NCBI RefSeq assembly: GCF_027627475.1
Contig: NZ_CP115484.1
Location: forward strand, 1,301,501 to 1,365,500
DNA length: 64,000 nt
DNA from: Paenibacillus sp. SYP-B4298
Lineage (GTDB): Bacteria; Bacillota; Bacilli; Paenibacillales; Paenibacillaceae
Direction: 5' to 3'
Under the pieces are notes generated by a model. It made no database searches, had not been told where the DNA came from, and worked only from the letters and a program-made list of their open reading frames with translations. Below are positions 9,022 to 19,421 of the stretch, piece after piece. Numbering within the stretch: position 1 is the stretch's first letter; each line of letters begins with the position of its first letter. Both the position numbers and the translations under genes were made by a program.

Positions 9022-10695
9022 ATGACCACATGGAAGAAAATGCTGCTGCCGCTAATGGCTTTGATGCTGGTTGTAACAGCGTGCAGCCAGGCAGACAACG
9101 GGGGAAGCGCTGCTGGCAACACAGGTTCGACGGAGGCAGGCGCATCTACAGCGGATAAGGTTTTCGAGCAGGGCAAATATGATCCGCCGATCGACATCAG
9201 CACCGTCATTATGCCGCGCGAATATACGAAGGGCGAGACGAAGGACAACAACGTGCATGATCGCTGGATGCTGGAGACGCTCGGCATGAAGCATAAGGAT
9301 ACCTGGTATCCGGCAGGGGCGGATCAGTACAAGCAGCAGTTGCAGCTTGCGCTAACCTCTGGCGAGAAGCTGCCGGATTTTGTGATGGTGCCGACAGACC
9401 CTGTGCTGACGAACCAACTGATCGAGTCCGGTCAGTTCATAGCGATCGACGAGTTATTCGAGAAGTACGCCAGCCCGCTCTGGAAGGAGCATACCAACGC
9501 TAACCCGGATGTCTGGTACCCGTTCACGAAGGACGGCAAGAAGTGGAATCTGCCCATTATGGAGTACACAGATAACGATGATACCCTTCTGTGGCTGCGC
9601 GAGGATTGGATGAAGAAGCTCAATCTGCAGGAGCCGAAGACGATCGCTGACCTGGAAGTCATCATGGACAAATTCAAGAATGAGAACCCGGATGGCCTGG
9701 CTGCCAAGGATGTATATCCGCTGGCGATTACGCTCAAGAACAATACGAACACCTGGATGGGCGGCCTTGATTGGCTGTTCGGCGCCTATGGCTCCGTGCA
9801 GGAGCAATGGAATATGGACGCGAGCGGCAATCTGGAGTACGGCTCCGTCAATCCGGGTGCGAAGCAGGCGTTGGCGAAGCTCCGGGAATGGATGGAGAAG
9901 GGCTATATCCATCCAGACTCTGCACTGTGGGATGAGGGCAAAGCGGCAGAGCTCTGGACCAAGGGCAACGCCGGCATCCTGCCTGGCGCGAACTGGATAC
10001 CGGACTGGCCGGCACCGGATCTGTTGAATAATGTCGCTGGCTCCGAATACAAGGCTTACCCGATTCCGGCAGGGCCTGAAGGCAAGATCGGGACGAAGTG
10101 GCAAAAATCCGGCGTCAATAGCAGCTTTATGATCAACAAGGATGCCAAGCACCCTGAGGCGATCATTCTGTATTACAATTATCTGCTGGAGAATCTGGCC
10201 AATCCCGAAGCGGGCAGCCCCTATGAATACGGCTTCGCACAGGGCTATGATTGGGATATTGTAGACGGACAGCCGACGCAGGACAAAGAGAAAATCAATG
10301 GCTTCTTCGACAAATTCCCGTTCATCACCGGCCCGGCGCGCATCCCTGGACTGTACATGGAGACCCTCGTCAAGCTGGCGAATGGCGAAGAAGCGAAGAC
10401 ACCTTATGAGAAGCAACTGGCAACCTTCCGTAAGCCGGAGAACTGGTATGCGGCCAAGGTCGTCATGTCACAGATTGATATTCGCAAGCAAAATTACTTC
10501 ACAGGAGCCGCGACGCCGACGATGATCGAGAAATGGAACCTGCTCCGCCAGTCCGAGCTGGAGACATTTAACAAGATTATTTATGGCAAGCTGCCGGTAG
10601 ACGCCTTCGATGAATTCGTCGCGAACTGGAAAGTCAATGGCGGCGAGCAAGTAACGAAGGAAGTCAACGAATGGTTCCAGTCTGTAACCAAATAA
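9022..10695 (+). CDS. Extracellular solute-binding lipoprotein (LplA/YtcQ type)
   Basis: A 557-residue binding protein of the CUT1 cluster. The signal peptide ends in the lipobox LVVTAC (Cys21), followed by a Gly/Ser/Ala-rich tether. The rest is the large two-lobed SBP fold (DFVMVPTD near the N-lobe, AGILPGANWIPDW in the hinge region). It is anchored on the outer face of the membrane and delivers oligosaccharide to the permeases at 3299-5146. AGGGGG lies upstream of the ATG. It is separated from the permeases by the kinase and regulator genes, but shares their upstream repeat element. Confidence 0.93.
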   Translation: MTTWKKMLLPLMALMLVVTACSQADNGGSAAGNTGSTEAGASTADKVFEQGKYDPPIDISTVIMPREYTKGETKDNNVHDRWMLETLGMKHKDTWYPAGADQYKQQLQLALTSGEKLPDFVMVPTDPVLTNQLIESGQFIAIDELFEKYASPLWKEHTNANPDVWYPFTKDGKKWNLPIMEYTDNDDTLLWLREDWMKKLNLQEPKTIADLEVIMDKFKNENPDGLAAKDVYPLAITLKNNTNTWMGGLDWLFGAYGSVQEQWNMDASGNLEYGSVNPGAKQALAKLREWMEKGYIHPDSALWDEGKAAELWTKGNAGILPGANWIPDWPAPDLLNNVAGSEYKAYPIPAGPEGKIGTKWQKSGVNSSFMINKDAKHPEAIILYYNYLLENLANPEAGSPYEYGFAQGYDWDIVDGQPTQDKEKINGFFDKFPFITGPARIPGLYMETLVKLANGEEAKTPYEKQLATFRKPENWYAAKVVMSQIDIRKQNYFTGAATPTMIEKWNLLRQSELETFNKIIYGKLPVDAFDEFVANWKVNGGEQVTKEVNEWFQSVTK

Positions 10696-10703
10696 AGTGA
10701 AGC

Positions 10704-10740
10704 GCCGCCGCGTCTCCTGCTGGGGATGTGGCGGCTTTTT
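10704..10740 (+). terminator. Rho-independent terminator
   Basis: A GC-rich stem begins GCCGCC (10704-10709) and ends GGCGGC (10730-10735), followed by five T residues. It lies 8 nt after the binding-protein stop codon. Confidence 0.9.
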
Positions 10741-10741
10741 G

Positions 10742-11111
10742 CTGGGTGGGATTGTCCAGTGGAGAAGGACTTTTGGGAGGGGATTGTCTTTTAAATAGTG
10801 GACAGTTCGTTGGGAAGGATGGTGTGAAGGCTAGGCGAGAAGGTCATCTATATCTAGGTGGGTTAGGTAGGTTGGCGTATAGATGTGGTTATTTTGGGTT
10901 TGGAGGAGAGGGCATAGGGTTTGTCCACCATTTAAAAGACATTGTGTCTCGTGGAGGTGGACAGTATCGGAGAGGCCGGTGAGGGAGACTCTAGGGAAGT
11001 GATATATGAGCAAAAAGGTGGGTCTAGTTCTATTAGTGGTAGGCACCATATGAGGGATGGAATTTGCTTGAGGGGCTTGGGGAGGTTTACTGGGTCGGGA
11101 TGGTCTAGGCT
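10742..11111. other. G-rich non-coding stretch before the CRISPR leader
   Basis: About 370 bp without a credible gene. The + strand is strongly G-rich and C-poor. It holds a 21-nt near-perfect inverted repeat (10785-10805 with 10921-10941, 19 of 21 matching) and several GTGGACAG/GTCCAC motifs (10798, 10922, 10957). Short reading frames in it have no ribosome binding site or recognisable protein features. It could encode a structured RNA or be a decayed element. Confidence 0.5.
10785..10941. repeat. 21-nt inverted repeat pair bracketing about 115 bp
   Basis: The left arm 10785-10805 (begins TGTCTTTTAAATAG) and right arm 10921-10941 (begins TTGTCCACCATTTAA) are complementary at 19 of 21 positions. 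The enclosed sequence contains no reading frame of note. Confidence 0.75.
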
Positions 11112-11292
11112 GGTGCGAATGTGAGGCGAACATGATTTTCCCGGTAGATTCGCACCTCATATTTTGTCGAATAAAGTCTAATATGATTGTTTTCTTGAAA
11201 AGTCAAGTAGAGAAATCATGTTTCCATTGCCAAATCTGGTTGTGAAAGTGTATGATTATTACAAAACAAGCAATTATCCGCTAAAAATCGCT
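11112..11292 (+). promoter_or_regulatory. CRISPR leader 1
   Basis: Directly upstream of array 1. It begins with GGTGCGAAT (11112-11120) facing ATTCGCACC (11148-11156), and ends AAATCGCT against the first repeat. The same 45-bp dyad and the same repeat-proximal octamer occur in leader 2, which supports leader identity. AT-rich sequence between them is expected to hold the array promoter. Confidence 0.8.
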
Positions 11293-12106
<814 letters not shown>

Positions 12107-12297
12107 AATGGTGACTGGTGCGAATGTGAGGTACACATAAAAACCCAGGGACATTCGCACCTCGGAAAATGTCGAAAAAAGTCATAAACTCTCCTTTTCA
12201 TAGCTTTTCAAGGGTAGGTTTAGGAAAGTGCTTGCCTGATTTCATTAAAGAAGAGTATTATTAAGAAATAAATGGAATTAAAATGCCATAAATCGCT
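12107..12297 (+). promoter_or_regulatory. CRISPR leader 2
   Basis: This 191-bp stretch follows the truncated last repeat of array 1. The dyad GGTGCGAAT (12117-12125) / ATTCGCACC (12153-12161) has the same 45-bp span as in leader 1, followed by a shared TGTCGAA and AGTC, and it ends AAATCGCT before the first repeat of array 2. The remainder is AT-rich and divergent from leader 1. Confidence 0.8.
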
Positions 12298-13130
12298 GTC
12301 GCACCTTACATAGGTGCGTGGATTGAAAGATCGCCTTGCTTAGGGCATCCAGCAAGTCAGCCAAGTCGCACCTTACATAGGTGCGTGGATTGAAAGTGGT
12401 ATGACGATCGGCAAGGGTTGCTGCTGTCTCGTCGCACCTTACATAGGTGCGTGGATTGAAAGTTGTTGAGTATATATTGCCTCGTAAAAGTCTTCTTCGT
12501 CGCACCTTACATAGGTGCGTGGATTGAAAGCTTTACCAACTCAATCATCTGCTTGTACACCTGCTTGTCGCACCTTACATAGGTGCGTGGATTGAAAGTA
12601 CCAGCATCTGCACAACCATCTATGCCGCGGATGTCGCACCTTACATAGGTGTGTGGATTGAAAGCTCTTGCGACATGGTTTCTCCTATTGTCTTAAACGT
12701 CGCACCTTACATAGGTGCGTGGATTGAAAGAACGAGGGGGTTGCGTGGTTATCAGAAGTCACATCGAGTCGCACCTTACATAGGTGTGTGGATTGAAAGA
12801 TGGATCAGGTTCCAATCTTCTTCATGATGGTCTGGTCGCACCTTACATAGGTGCGTGGATTGAAAGAGCGCCATAACTGCATTCAATGCAGCCTGAGCTG
12901 GTCGCACCTTACATAGGTGCGTGGATTGAAAGCCTTCTGTAATTCGGATAGCGTTAACACGCTATTAGTCGCACCTTACATAGGTGCGTGGATTGAAAGA
13001 CGCTACACCGCGCCCTCTGTCATGGTTTCGAGTCGCACCTTACATAGGTGCGTGGATTGAAAGCGCTCACTTGGCGGCATCATCGCCGGGGCATTTGCGT
13101 CGCACCCTACATAAGTGCGCGGTTTCAATT
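12298..13130 (+). CRISPR. CRISPR array 2, type I-C-like repeats
   Basis: Twelve well-kept 32-nt repeats start at 12298, 12365, 12431, 12499, 12567, 12633, 12699, 12768, 12835, 12901, 12968 and 13032, and a thirteenth degraded repeat is at 13099-13130. Spacers are 32-37 nt. The repeat has loop CTTACATA and ends GATTGAAAG, so it differs from array 1 mainly in the loop and the last base. Repeats 6 and 8 have GTGTGG in place of GCGTGG. The thirteenth has lost the GGATTGAAAG end (GCGGTTTCAATT instead), as expected for the oldest, leader-distal end. Confidence 0.97.
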
Positions 13131-13164
13131 GGGTACCTGCAGCCCTGGGGCATTCTTTTGTACA

Positions 13165-13262
13165 GCCGTACCTTACACAGCCCTATGGATTGTAATAATG
13201 GGCGACAAGCATATAAGAGGCACGTTTGTTGTCACACCCCATGCAGTTCAGTATGAACGATC
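13165..13262 (+). repeat. Two fossil CRISPR repeats beyond array 2
   Basis: Segments 13165-13196 and 13231-13262 continue the array at exactly the repeat-spacer period (34-nt gaps). The first matches the array 2 repeat at 22 of 32 positions. The second matches array 1 repeat 11 (loop type TCATGCA) at 19 of 32 positions, better than it matches array 2. They read as decayed ancestral repeats. Confidence 0.65.
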
Positions 13263-13269
13263 ATGCGCA

Positions 13270-13299
13270 AGCTCTGTCTATTACTGGACAGGGCTTTTT
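13270..13299 (+). terminator. Terminator at the end of CRISPR array 2
   Basis: AGCTCTGTC (13270-13278) pairs with GACAGGGCT (13287-13295, one wobble), followed by four more T residues. It would end the pre-crRNA transcript. Confidence 0.7.
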
Positions 13300-13484
13300 G
13301 AATGGTAAGAACCGTTGCACAGCTTCACAATGTCTCGTTCTTGATGAGGTTTTTACTGTGATTCGTATTGTGCAGGCTAGAGTCAGCAGCGGGCGCTAAC
13401 GAGTATGCAACCCGTATTTGACCCTTTATAAGTAAAAGTAATAGCTTCTTCAAAATTATTTATAGATAATAATGAAGGAAAGCA

Positions 13485-13513
13485 TTGAACACGGCTGAAA
13501 GCTGCGGTAGTAT
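13485..13513 (+). promoter_or_regulatory. Possible promoter of cysJI
   Basis: TTGAAC (13485-13490), 17 nt, TAGTAT (13508-13513), about 55 nt before the cysJ start. The rest of the 270-bp gap 13300-13569 shows no riboswitch or other element that I can recognise. Confidence 0.4.
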
Positions 13514-13569
13514 TATAAAAGATTAAAACATAGCAATATGATCGGATTTTACAGAGGGATACGAGGTGG

Positions 13570-15462
13570 ATGTTGTTGCAACTTCAAGTGACGAATAGTC
13601 CGTTTACAGCGGAACAGGCTGCACTGCTCAATGAGCTGCTGCCAACCTTGACGGAGTCTCAGCTTAATTGGCTGGGCGGTTATCTGGCATTTTATCGAGC
13701 CGGCGGTGCAGTGGGCGCTCCGGTTGCCGAAGCAGGCTCTCTGCTGCAGGCGTCAATTTCCGGTCTGGCGGTTGAGTCTGCGGCGGCTCCCGTTGCCGCT
13801 CCTGCTGTGCCACAAGGCCCGCGTGAGGCAACGATCTTGTTCGGCTCGCAGACCGGCAATGCGCAACGACTGGCAGGAAGGCTGGCGGACAAGCTGAAGG
13901 GCGAAGGCTTCGAGGTTACGCTGTCGGCCATGAACAAGTACAAGACGAATAATCTCAAGAAGGTCGCCAATTTGTTTGTACTCGTCAGCACGCATGGCGA
14001 GGGCGATCCGCCGGATAATGCTCTGGCGTTCCATGAATTTGTGTATAGTAAGCGTGCGCCGAAGCTGGAGGAGACGAAGTTCTCTGTGCTGGCTCTTGGC
14101 GATACCTCTTATGAGTTTTTCTGCAAGACCGGACAGGATTTTGACAAGCGTCTGGAGGAGCTTGGCGCACAACGGCTCGTCGATCGTGTCGATTGCGATG
14201 TCGATTTCGAGGAGGCAGCCTCCGGTTGGATCGCGGCGGTCACCAGCGCGTTGACTAGCGCGCCTGCGGTCGCGGGGCAAGGGGCAATTGCGGCTGTAGC
14301 TGCGCCATCCGACGCGGGTGCTCCGGCTGAGTCCGATTATTCGCGCAACAACCCGTTTTTGGCTGAAGTGCTGGAGAATTTGAATCTGAACGGACGTGGC
14401 TCGGATCGCGAGACGCGCCATCTGGAGCTGTCGCTGGAGGGCTCGGGCTTGCACTATGTGCCAGGTGATGCGGTCGGCATCTATCCGCAGAATGACCCGG
14501 AGCTTGTGGATCGCATCGTGTCGCTGCTCCAGTGGGACCCGCAGGAGCCGGTTGTTATCGGCAAGTCGGGCGAGACGGCTACGGTTCGTTCAGCGCTGCT
14601 AAGCCACTTTGAGATTACAGTGCTGACGAAGCCGCTGCTGGAGAAGGCGACGGCATTTACAAGCAATGAGAAGCTCGCTGAGCTGCTGAAGCCAGACAAC
14701 AAGGATGCGTTCAAGGCGTATGTGGGCGGTCGCGACCTCCTCGACCTGCTGACCGACTTCGGCCCGTGGACGCTGACAGCATCGGATCTGCCGAACGTGC
14801 TGCGCAAGCTGCCGCCGCGCCTGTATTCGATCGCGAGCAGCCTGGAATCCCACCCAGAGGAAGTGCATCTGACCATCCGCAAGGTGGAGTACGATGCACA
14901 TGGACGCGAGCGCAAGGGTGTATGCTCCGTGTACGCTTCCGAGCGGCTGGAGCCGGGTGATAAGGTGCCGATCTTCATTCAGCACAATCCGAACTTCAAG
15001 CTGCCGGCTAACCCGGAGACGCCGGTCATTATGGTTGGGCCGGGCACAGGCGTTGCACCATTCCGCTCATTTATGGAGGAGCGCGAGGAAGCTGGCGCTA
15101 GCGGCAAGAGCTGGCTGTTCTATGGCGACCGTCATTTCGTGACTGACTTCCTGTACCAGACCGACTGGCAGCGTATGCTGGCGGATGGCGTGCTGACGAA
15201 GCTTGATGTGGCATTCTCCCGCGATACAGAGGAAAAGGTGTATGTGCAGCACCGGATGCTGGAGCAGGGTGAGGAGCTGTACAAGTGGCTGGAGGAAGGC
15301 GCACATGTGTATGTCTGTGGCGATGAGAAGCAGATGGCGCATGATGTGCAGGCGGCATTGCTTGAGATTATCGGGCGCTATGGCGGCAAATCGCCTGAGG
15401 GAGCGGCGGCCTATCTGGCTGAATTACAGGAGCAGGGCCGATACCAGCGCGACGTATATTAA
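13570..15462 (+). CDS. cysJ: Sulfite reductase [NADPH] flavoprotein subunit
   Basis: A 630-residue diflavin reductase. The flavodoxin domain (about 88-225; FMN loop ATILFGSQTGNAQRL) is followed by the FAD-binding and connecting domain (about 255-460; RLYSIASS) and the NADP-binding domain (about 470-630; VGPGTGVAPFRSF, terminal VY typical of the family). Residues 1-85 are a short leader region seen in Bacillus-type CysJ. It passes electrons from NADPH to the hemoprotein CysI for six-electron reduction of sulfite to sulfide in assimilatory sulfur metabolism. It is co-transcribed with cysI. The ATG at 13570 has AGAGGG about 11 nt upstream; TTG codons at 13573 or 13576 are alternative starts. Confidence 0.96.
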   Translation: MLLQLQVTNSPFTAEQAALLNELLPTLTESQLNWLGGYLAFYRAGGAVGAPVAEAGSLLQASISGLAVESAAAPVAAPAVPQGPREATILFGSQTGNAQRLAGRLADKLKGEGFEVTLSAMNKYKTNNLKKVANLFVLVSTHGEGDPPDNALAFHEFVYSKRAPKLEETKFSVLALGDTSYEFFCKTGQDFDKRLEELGAQRLVDRVDCDVDFEEAASGWIAAVTSALTSAPAVAGQGAIAAVAAPSDAGAPAESDYSRNNPFLAEVLENLNLNGRGSDRETRHLELSLEGSGLHYVPGDAVGIYPQNDPELVDRIVSLLQWDPQEPVVIGKSGETATVRSALLSHFEITVLTKPLLEKATAFTSNEKLAELLKPDNKDAFKAYVGGRDLLDLLTDFGPWTLTASDLPNVLRKLPPRLYSIASSLESHPEEVHLTIRKVEYDAHGRERKGVCSVYASERLEPGDKVPIFIQHNPNFKLPANPETPVIMVGPGTGVAPFRSFMEEREEAGASGKSWLFYGDRHFVTDFLYQTDWQRMLADGVLTKLDVAFSRDTEEKVYVQHRMLEQGEELYKWLEEGAHVYVCGDEKQMAHDVQAALLEIIGRYGGKSPEGAAAYLAELQEQGRYQRDVY

Positions 15463-15532
15463 TGAACTGAGACATTGTAATGGATATAGATGCAATAAGC
15501 ATGGGTTGAAATTCATGCGATGAAGGAGTTAA

Positions 15533-17278
15533 ATGCTAATGGCCAATAACCATAAGGTAGAGCCGATCGGCGGACCGCCGAGCGACGTAGAGCATCTGAA
15601 GAAGGAAAGCAACTATTTGCGGGGCTCGCTGGTAGAATCGCTGTCGAATCGGGTTACAGGCGGCTTGCCGGAGCTGGATAACCGGCTGCTCAAGTTTCAC
15701 GGCAGCTACATGCAGGATGATCGGGATTACCGCAATGAGCGGGAAAAGCAGAAGCTGGAGCCATACTATCAATTTATGCTCCGTATTGTTACACCGGGCG
15801 GTGTCGCCACACCGGATCAATGGCTGGTCATGGATGAGCTGGCTGACAAATACGGTAGCGGCAGCCTGCGTGTCACAACAAGACAGGCCTTCCAATTGCA
15901 CGGCGTGTTGAAATGGAATCTGAAAAAGACGATTCAGGAAATCAACACGGCGCTGCTGACGACATTGGCTGCGTGCGGCGATGTCAGCCGTAATGTGATG
16001 TGCAACCCGAACCCGTATCAGTCGGACATCCATAGCGAGGTGTTCCACTGGTCGCAGCAGCTTACAACACATCTGGCTCCCAAGACGCCGGCTTATCATG
16101 AGATCTGGCTCGATGGGGAGAAGGTGGTTGACAGTCTGGAGCAGACGGGTGAAGCTGGCAAGGACCCGGTAGAGCCGATCTATGGCCCGGTCTATCTGCC
16201 ACGCAAGTTCAAGATTGGCATCGCAGTACCGCCATCCAATGACGTGGATGTGTACTCTCAGGATTTGGGTCTCATTGCAATTATCGAGGACGGCAAGCTG
16301 GCGGGCTTCAACGTCAGTGTCGGCGGCGGCATGGGGATGACACATGGCGACACCGCGACCTATCCGCAGTTGGGGCGCATCATCGGGTTTGTTACACCTG
16401 ACCGCATCCTGGATGTGGCGGAGAAGACGGTTACGATCCAGCGCGATTACGGTAACCGCTCCGTGCGCAAAAACGCGCGCTTCAAATATACGATCGACCG
16501 TCACGGGCTGGAATGGTTCGTCACTGAGCTGCAAGAGCGTCTTGGCTGGCAGCTCGAGCCTGCACGCGCATTTCATTTCGACCATACGGGAGACCGCTAT
16601 GGCTGGATCAAGGGCAAGAACGGCCGCTGGAATCTGACACTGTATGTGCAGAGCGGGCGAATCGTGGACACGGGCGAGCATAAGCTGAAATCAGCGCTGC
16701 GCGAGATTGCCAAGCTTCAGACAGGTGATTTCCGTCTGACCGCGAACCAGAATCTGGTCATTGCCAACATTACCACGCAGAAGAAAAGCAAAGTTTCGGC
16801 AATTCTGAAGGCGCATAATGTCAATGAGGCAGGGGATTACTCCGCTCTGCGCCGCAGCGCGCTCTCCTGTGTGGCGCTGCCGACCTGTGGTCTGGCGATG
16901 GCAGAGGCCGAGCGCTATCTGCCGACGCTGCTGGATAAGCTGGAGCCGATCGTTGCTGCGGCAGGTCTGCAGGATGAGGAGATCAATATTCGGATGACGG
17001 GCTGTCCGAATGGCTGTGCACGTCCGGCGCTCGGCGAGATTGCCTTCATCGGCAAATCTCCTGGCAAGTACAATCTGTACATGGGTGCAGGCTTCTCCGG
17101 CGACCGTCTGAGCAAGCTGTACCGGGAGAATATCGGCGAGGACGAGATCATCGATACCCTGCAGCCGATCATCGAGCGCTACGCGGCTGAGCGTCAGGAG
17201 GGCGAGCATTTTGGCGACTTCGTCGTCCGTGCCGATTATGTGAAGGCTGTAACGAACGGGATGAATTTCCACGATTAG
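15533..17278 (+). CDS. cysI: Sulfite reductase [NADPH] hemoprotein subunit
   Basis: A 581-residue siroheme/4Fe-4S protein with two ferredoxin-nitrite/sulfite reductase repeats. The four cluster-ligating cysteines are visible as CVALPTC (Cys446, Cys452) and TGCPNGC (Cys491, Cys495), and siroheme-contacting arginines lie in [12 protein letters not shown]. Together with CysJ it makes the cytoplasmic sulfite reductase. AAGGAG lies 5 nt before the ATG at 15533 and about 11 nt before a second in-frame ATG at 15539; either could be used. It follows cysJ after 70 nt. Confidence 0.96.
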   Translation: MLMANNHKVEPIGGPPSDVEHLKKESNYLRGSLVESLSNRVTGGLPELDNRLLKFHGSYMQDDRDYRNEREKQKLEPYYQFMLRIVTPGGVATPDQWLVMDELADKYGSGSLRVTTRQAFQLHGVLKWNLKKTIQEINTALLTTLAACGDVSRNVMCNPNPYQSDIHSEVFHWSQQLTTHLAPKTPAYHEIWLDGEKVVDSLEQTGEAGKDPVEPIYGPVYLPRKFKIGIAVPPSNDVDVYSQDLGLIAIIEDGKLAGFNVSVGGGMGMTHGDTATYPQLGRIIGFVTPDRILDVAEKTVTIQRDYGNRSVRKNARFKYTIDRHGLEWFVTELQERLGWQLEPARAFHFDHTGDRYGWIKGKNGRWNLTLYVQSGRIVDTGEHKLKSALREIAKLQTGDFRLTANQNLVIANITTQKKSKVSAILKAHNVNEAGDYSALRRSALSCVALPTCGLAMAEAERYLPTLLDKLEPIVAAAGLQDEEINIRMTGCPNGCARPALGEIAFIGKSPGKYNLYMGAGFSGDRLSKLYRENIGEDEIIDTLQPIIERYAAERQEGEHFGDFVVRADYVKAVTNGMNFHD

Positions 17279-17302
17279 TTGATGAAGAACAGTTGGATGA
17301 AG

Positions 17303-17337
17303 GACAGTACGGCGACACACGCTGTGCTGTCTTTTTT
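17303..17337 (+). terminator. Terminator of cysJI
   Basis: An 11-bp stem (17303-17313 with 17321-17331, containing wobble pairs) is followed by six T residues. It lies 24 nt after the cysI stop. Beyond it, 17338-17586 holds no gene that I can support; a TAAAAT at 17492-17497 with a weak Fur-like 19-mer at 17501-17519 (12 of 19) precedes the next gene. Confidence 0.85.
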
Positions 17338-17586
17338 AATATAGGAGAACATCCAAGTGCTGTTCGCCTTGTGTGCTTCTATATCTATGCGATCGAGGAC
17401 TAGCCCAATCAAGAAGGGACGGCAGGCGTATACGCTGGCGAAGATGAAGGGCGATGGCTGAAGCCGGCGACGGATCGTATTGTGGTTGTGGTAAAATTGA
17501 GAGAGAAATCATCGTCATCTATATCGGCCGCTGGCGACCTGAAGGGCGCTATAGCGCGGCTGCAGTCCGAGGAGGAACGTTGAAAC

Positions 17587-19320
17587 ATGATCGAAGAATG
17601 GTCGGAGGCCCGATTCCCGCTATATACGCTTCATCGTATTCAGGTGTTGTATAGCACTTCGAGCAGACCGCAGCATCAGCTTCATAGCGGAGTGCATGCA
17701 TTGCTGCTTGCAGTCGCAGGGGGAAGCGGGCTGCTGCAATGGGGAGCCGAATGCTGTGAACTGGCTGCTGGCGATGTACTGTTGCTGCCCGCTCATGCGG
17801 AGGCACTGTTGACAGCCGACCTGGAGCAGCCGCTGCATCTGTTCCAGCTATGGCTCGGAGCATATAACCCAGAGCAGAAGCAGTCACCGCAGTTGCACCA
17901 GCCAGAGCAGCCAGAGCAGCCAGAGCAGCCAGAGCAGCCGCATCAGCTACAGCCGAGCTATGTCCGGCAGCACAGCGTGCTGCTCGGCGGTGAGCGGATG
18001 CTGCATCTGCCGCATGCGGCCGAGCTCGTAGCGCTGGCAGAGGAGCTGTATACGCACCGCCTGCCTGTGCATGAGCTGCGCCATATGCAGAACCAGTTGC
18101 TGCTGCATCAGTTGTTGCTGCGACTGCTGGAGCAGCTTGAGAGCAAGTATTCTCAGCGGGAGGCTGAGGAGCAGCCATCCATGGAGCGCAGTATTGTATA
18201 CATGGAGCGCCATTACAGCGCCAAGCTGAGCCGGAGCGAGCTGGCAGCGCTCGCGGGCGTCAGCCCGGCTCATTACTCGATTCGGTTCAAGCAATGTACA
18301 GGCCTTAGTCCGATGGATTACTTGTCGAGACTGCGGGTACATCGTGCCAAGGAGCTGTTAACCAGCGGCAATGGCACACTGCGAGATATTGCCTTGCAGG
18401 TCGGCTATAAGGATGAGTTTTATCTAAGCCGACGCTTTAAGCAGCAGACAGGAGTCTCGCCTACGGACTACCTTCGGGGGAGTGCGCAGCGCGTAGCTGT
18501 GCTGCTGGCGCCGTATGCGAGCCATTTGCTGCTATTAGATGTGAAGCCGGCGGTTACGATCTCGGACAGCAACGAATATGTGACCATTGACGGTCTGTCG
18601 CATCTGCAAGAGATGCGGTTCATTGATGTGCGCGGCACAGTGGAGCAACTGCGGCGTCAGCTTCTGGAGAGTGAAGCAGGGCTGCTGATCGCTGCGCCCG
18701 AGCATCTGCACGAATATGGGCTGCAGCCAGAGCAGCTTAGGGTAGCGGCTCCCGTCATCGAGATTCCGTGGATGGCGCTTGGCTGGAAGGAGCATCTGCG
18801 CATGATTGCCCGCGCCGTGCAGCGCAGCCCTCAGGCTGAGCAATGGCTGGCGTCGTTTGCAGCGGAGGAGCAGGCAGCCAGAGAACGGCTGCATCAGCAC
18901 ACGGTGCAGCGGGAGACGATAGCGATCCTCGTCGTGAAGCCTGGCCGACTGCTGCTCTATGGCGCGCGTAATGCGGGATATGTGATGTATCGTTCGCTCG
19001 GCCTTCGTCCTCCGGTCAGCGTTGGTCGCGAGCTGGAGCGGTATGGCGATCAATTTCATTCTATTGCGGTGGAGCCGGAGCAGCTTATGGCGCCGGAGCA
19101 TGCAGCCGATCGGTTGCTCATTATCGTCATTCCTGACAGCAAGGGCAGCACCGCCCATGCGGAAGCGTTGTTCGACACCTTGTCCTGGCAGGAGCACCCT
19201 GCGGTGAGAAGTGATGCCATCCACTGGCTGGCGCCGGACGACTGGATTCCGTATAATCCGGTATCGATCAGGCTGCAATTGCAGCGTGCGGAGGCGCTGT
19301 TCACTACGGTGCAGCCCTGA
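17587..19320 (+). CDS. AraC-family regulator fused to an iron-siderophore binding-protein domain (Btr-like)
   Basis: A 577-residue three-part regulator. Residues 1-90 look like an AraC cupin-like effector domain. Residues 198-300 hold two AraC HTH motifs (LSRSELAALAGVSPAHYSIR and LRDIALQVGYKDEFYLSRRF). Residues about 302-575 resemble a class III periplasmic binding domain (RVAVLLAPYASHLLLLDVKP) kept in the cytoplasm. This architecture matches Bacillus Btr, which senses a ferri-siderophore and activates its uptake genes. The next gene is a siderophore-binding lipoprotein, fitting that role. A PEQ repeat from four 9-bp units (17902-17937) sits between the cupin and HTH domains. GGAGGA lies 10 nt before the ATG. 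Confidence 0.88.
   Translation: MIEEWSEARFPLYTLHRIQVLYSTSSRPQHQLHSGVHALLLAVAGGSGLLQWGAECCELAAGDVLLLPAHAEALLTADLEQPLHLFQLWLGAYNPEQKQSPQLHQPEQPEQPEQPEQPHQLQPSYVRQHSVLLGGERMLHLPHAAELVALAEELYTHRLPVHELRHMQNQLLLHQLLLRLLEQLESKYSQREAEEQPSMERSIVYMERHYSAKLSRSELAALAGVSPAHYSIRFKQCTGLSPMDYLSRLRVHRAKELLTSGNGTLRDIALQVGYKDEFYLSRRFKQQTGVSPTDYLRGSAQRVAVLLAPYASHLLLLDVKPAVTISDSNEYVTIDGLSHLQEMRFIDVRGTVEQLRRQLLESEAGLLIAAPEHLHEYGLQPEQLRVAAPVIEIPWMALGWKEHLRMIARAVQRSPQAEQWLASFAAEEQAARERLHQHTVQRETIAILVVKPGRLLLYGARNAGYVMYRSLGLRPPVSVGRELERYGDQFHSIAVEPEQLMAPEHAADRLLIIVIPDSKGSTAHAEALFDTLSWQEHPAVRSDAIHWLAPDDWIPYNPVSIRLQLQRAEALFTTVQP
17902..17937 (+). repeat. 9-bp tandem repeat (four CCAGAGCAG units) inside the AraC-type gene
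   Basis: Four perfect copies encode PEQPEQ-type residues in the linker after the effector domain. Copy-number change would be in frame, altering linker length only. Confidence 0.95.
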
Positions 19321-19421
19321 ACGAGCTCTAACGAGCCCTAACCAGTCCTACTAGCCCTGATCAATCACTCGTAATCTAACCAGTCTGCAGTCAGGAGCTG
19401 CTAGGATGGGCTAGGCTGCTG

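Noticed and set aside
10831-11160. A 109-codon minus-strand frame upstream of the CRISPR leader
   Set aside because: No ribosome binding site, odd composition and overlap with the leader dyad; it follows from the low C content of the + strand.
13300-13569. Possible sulfur riboswitch before cysJI
   Set aside because: I found none of the conserved S-box or T-box sequence blocks; only a weak promoter is visible.
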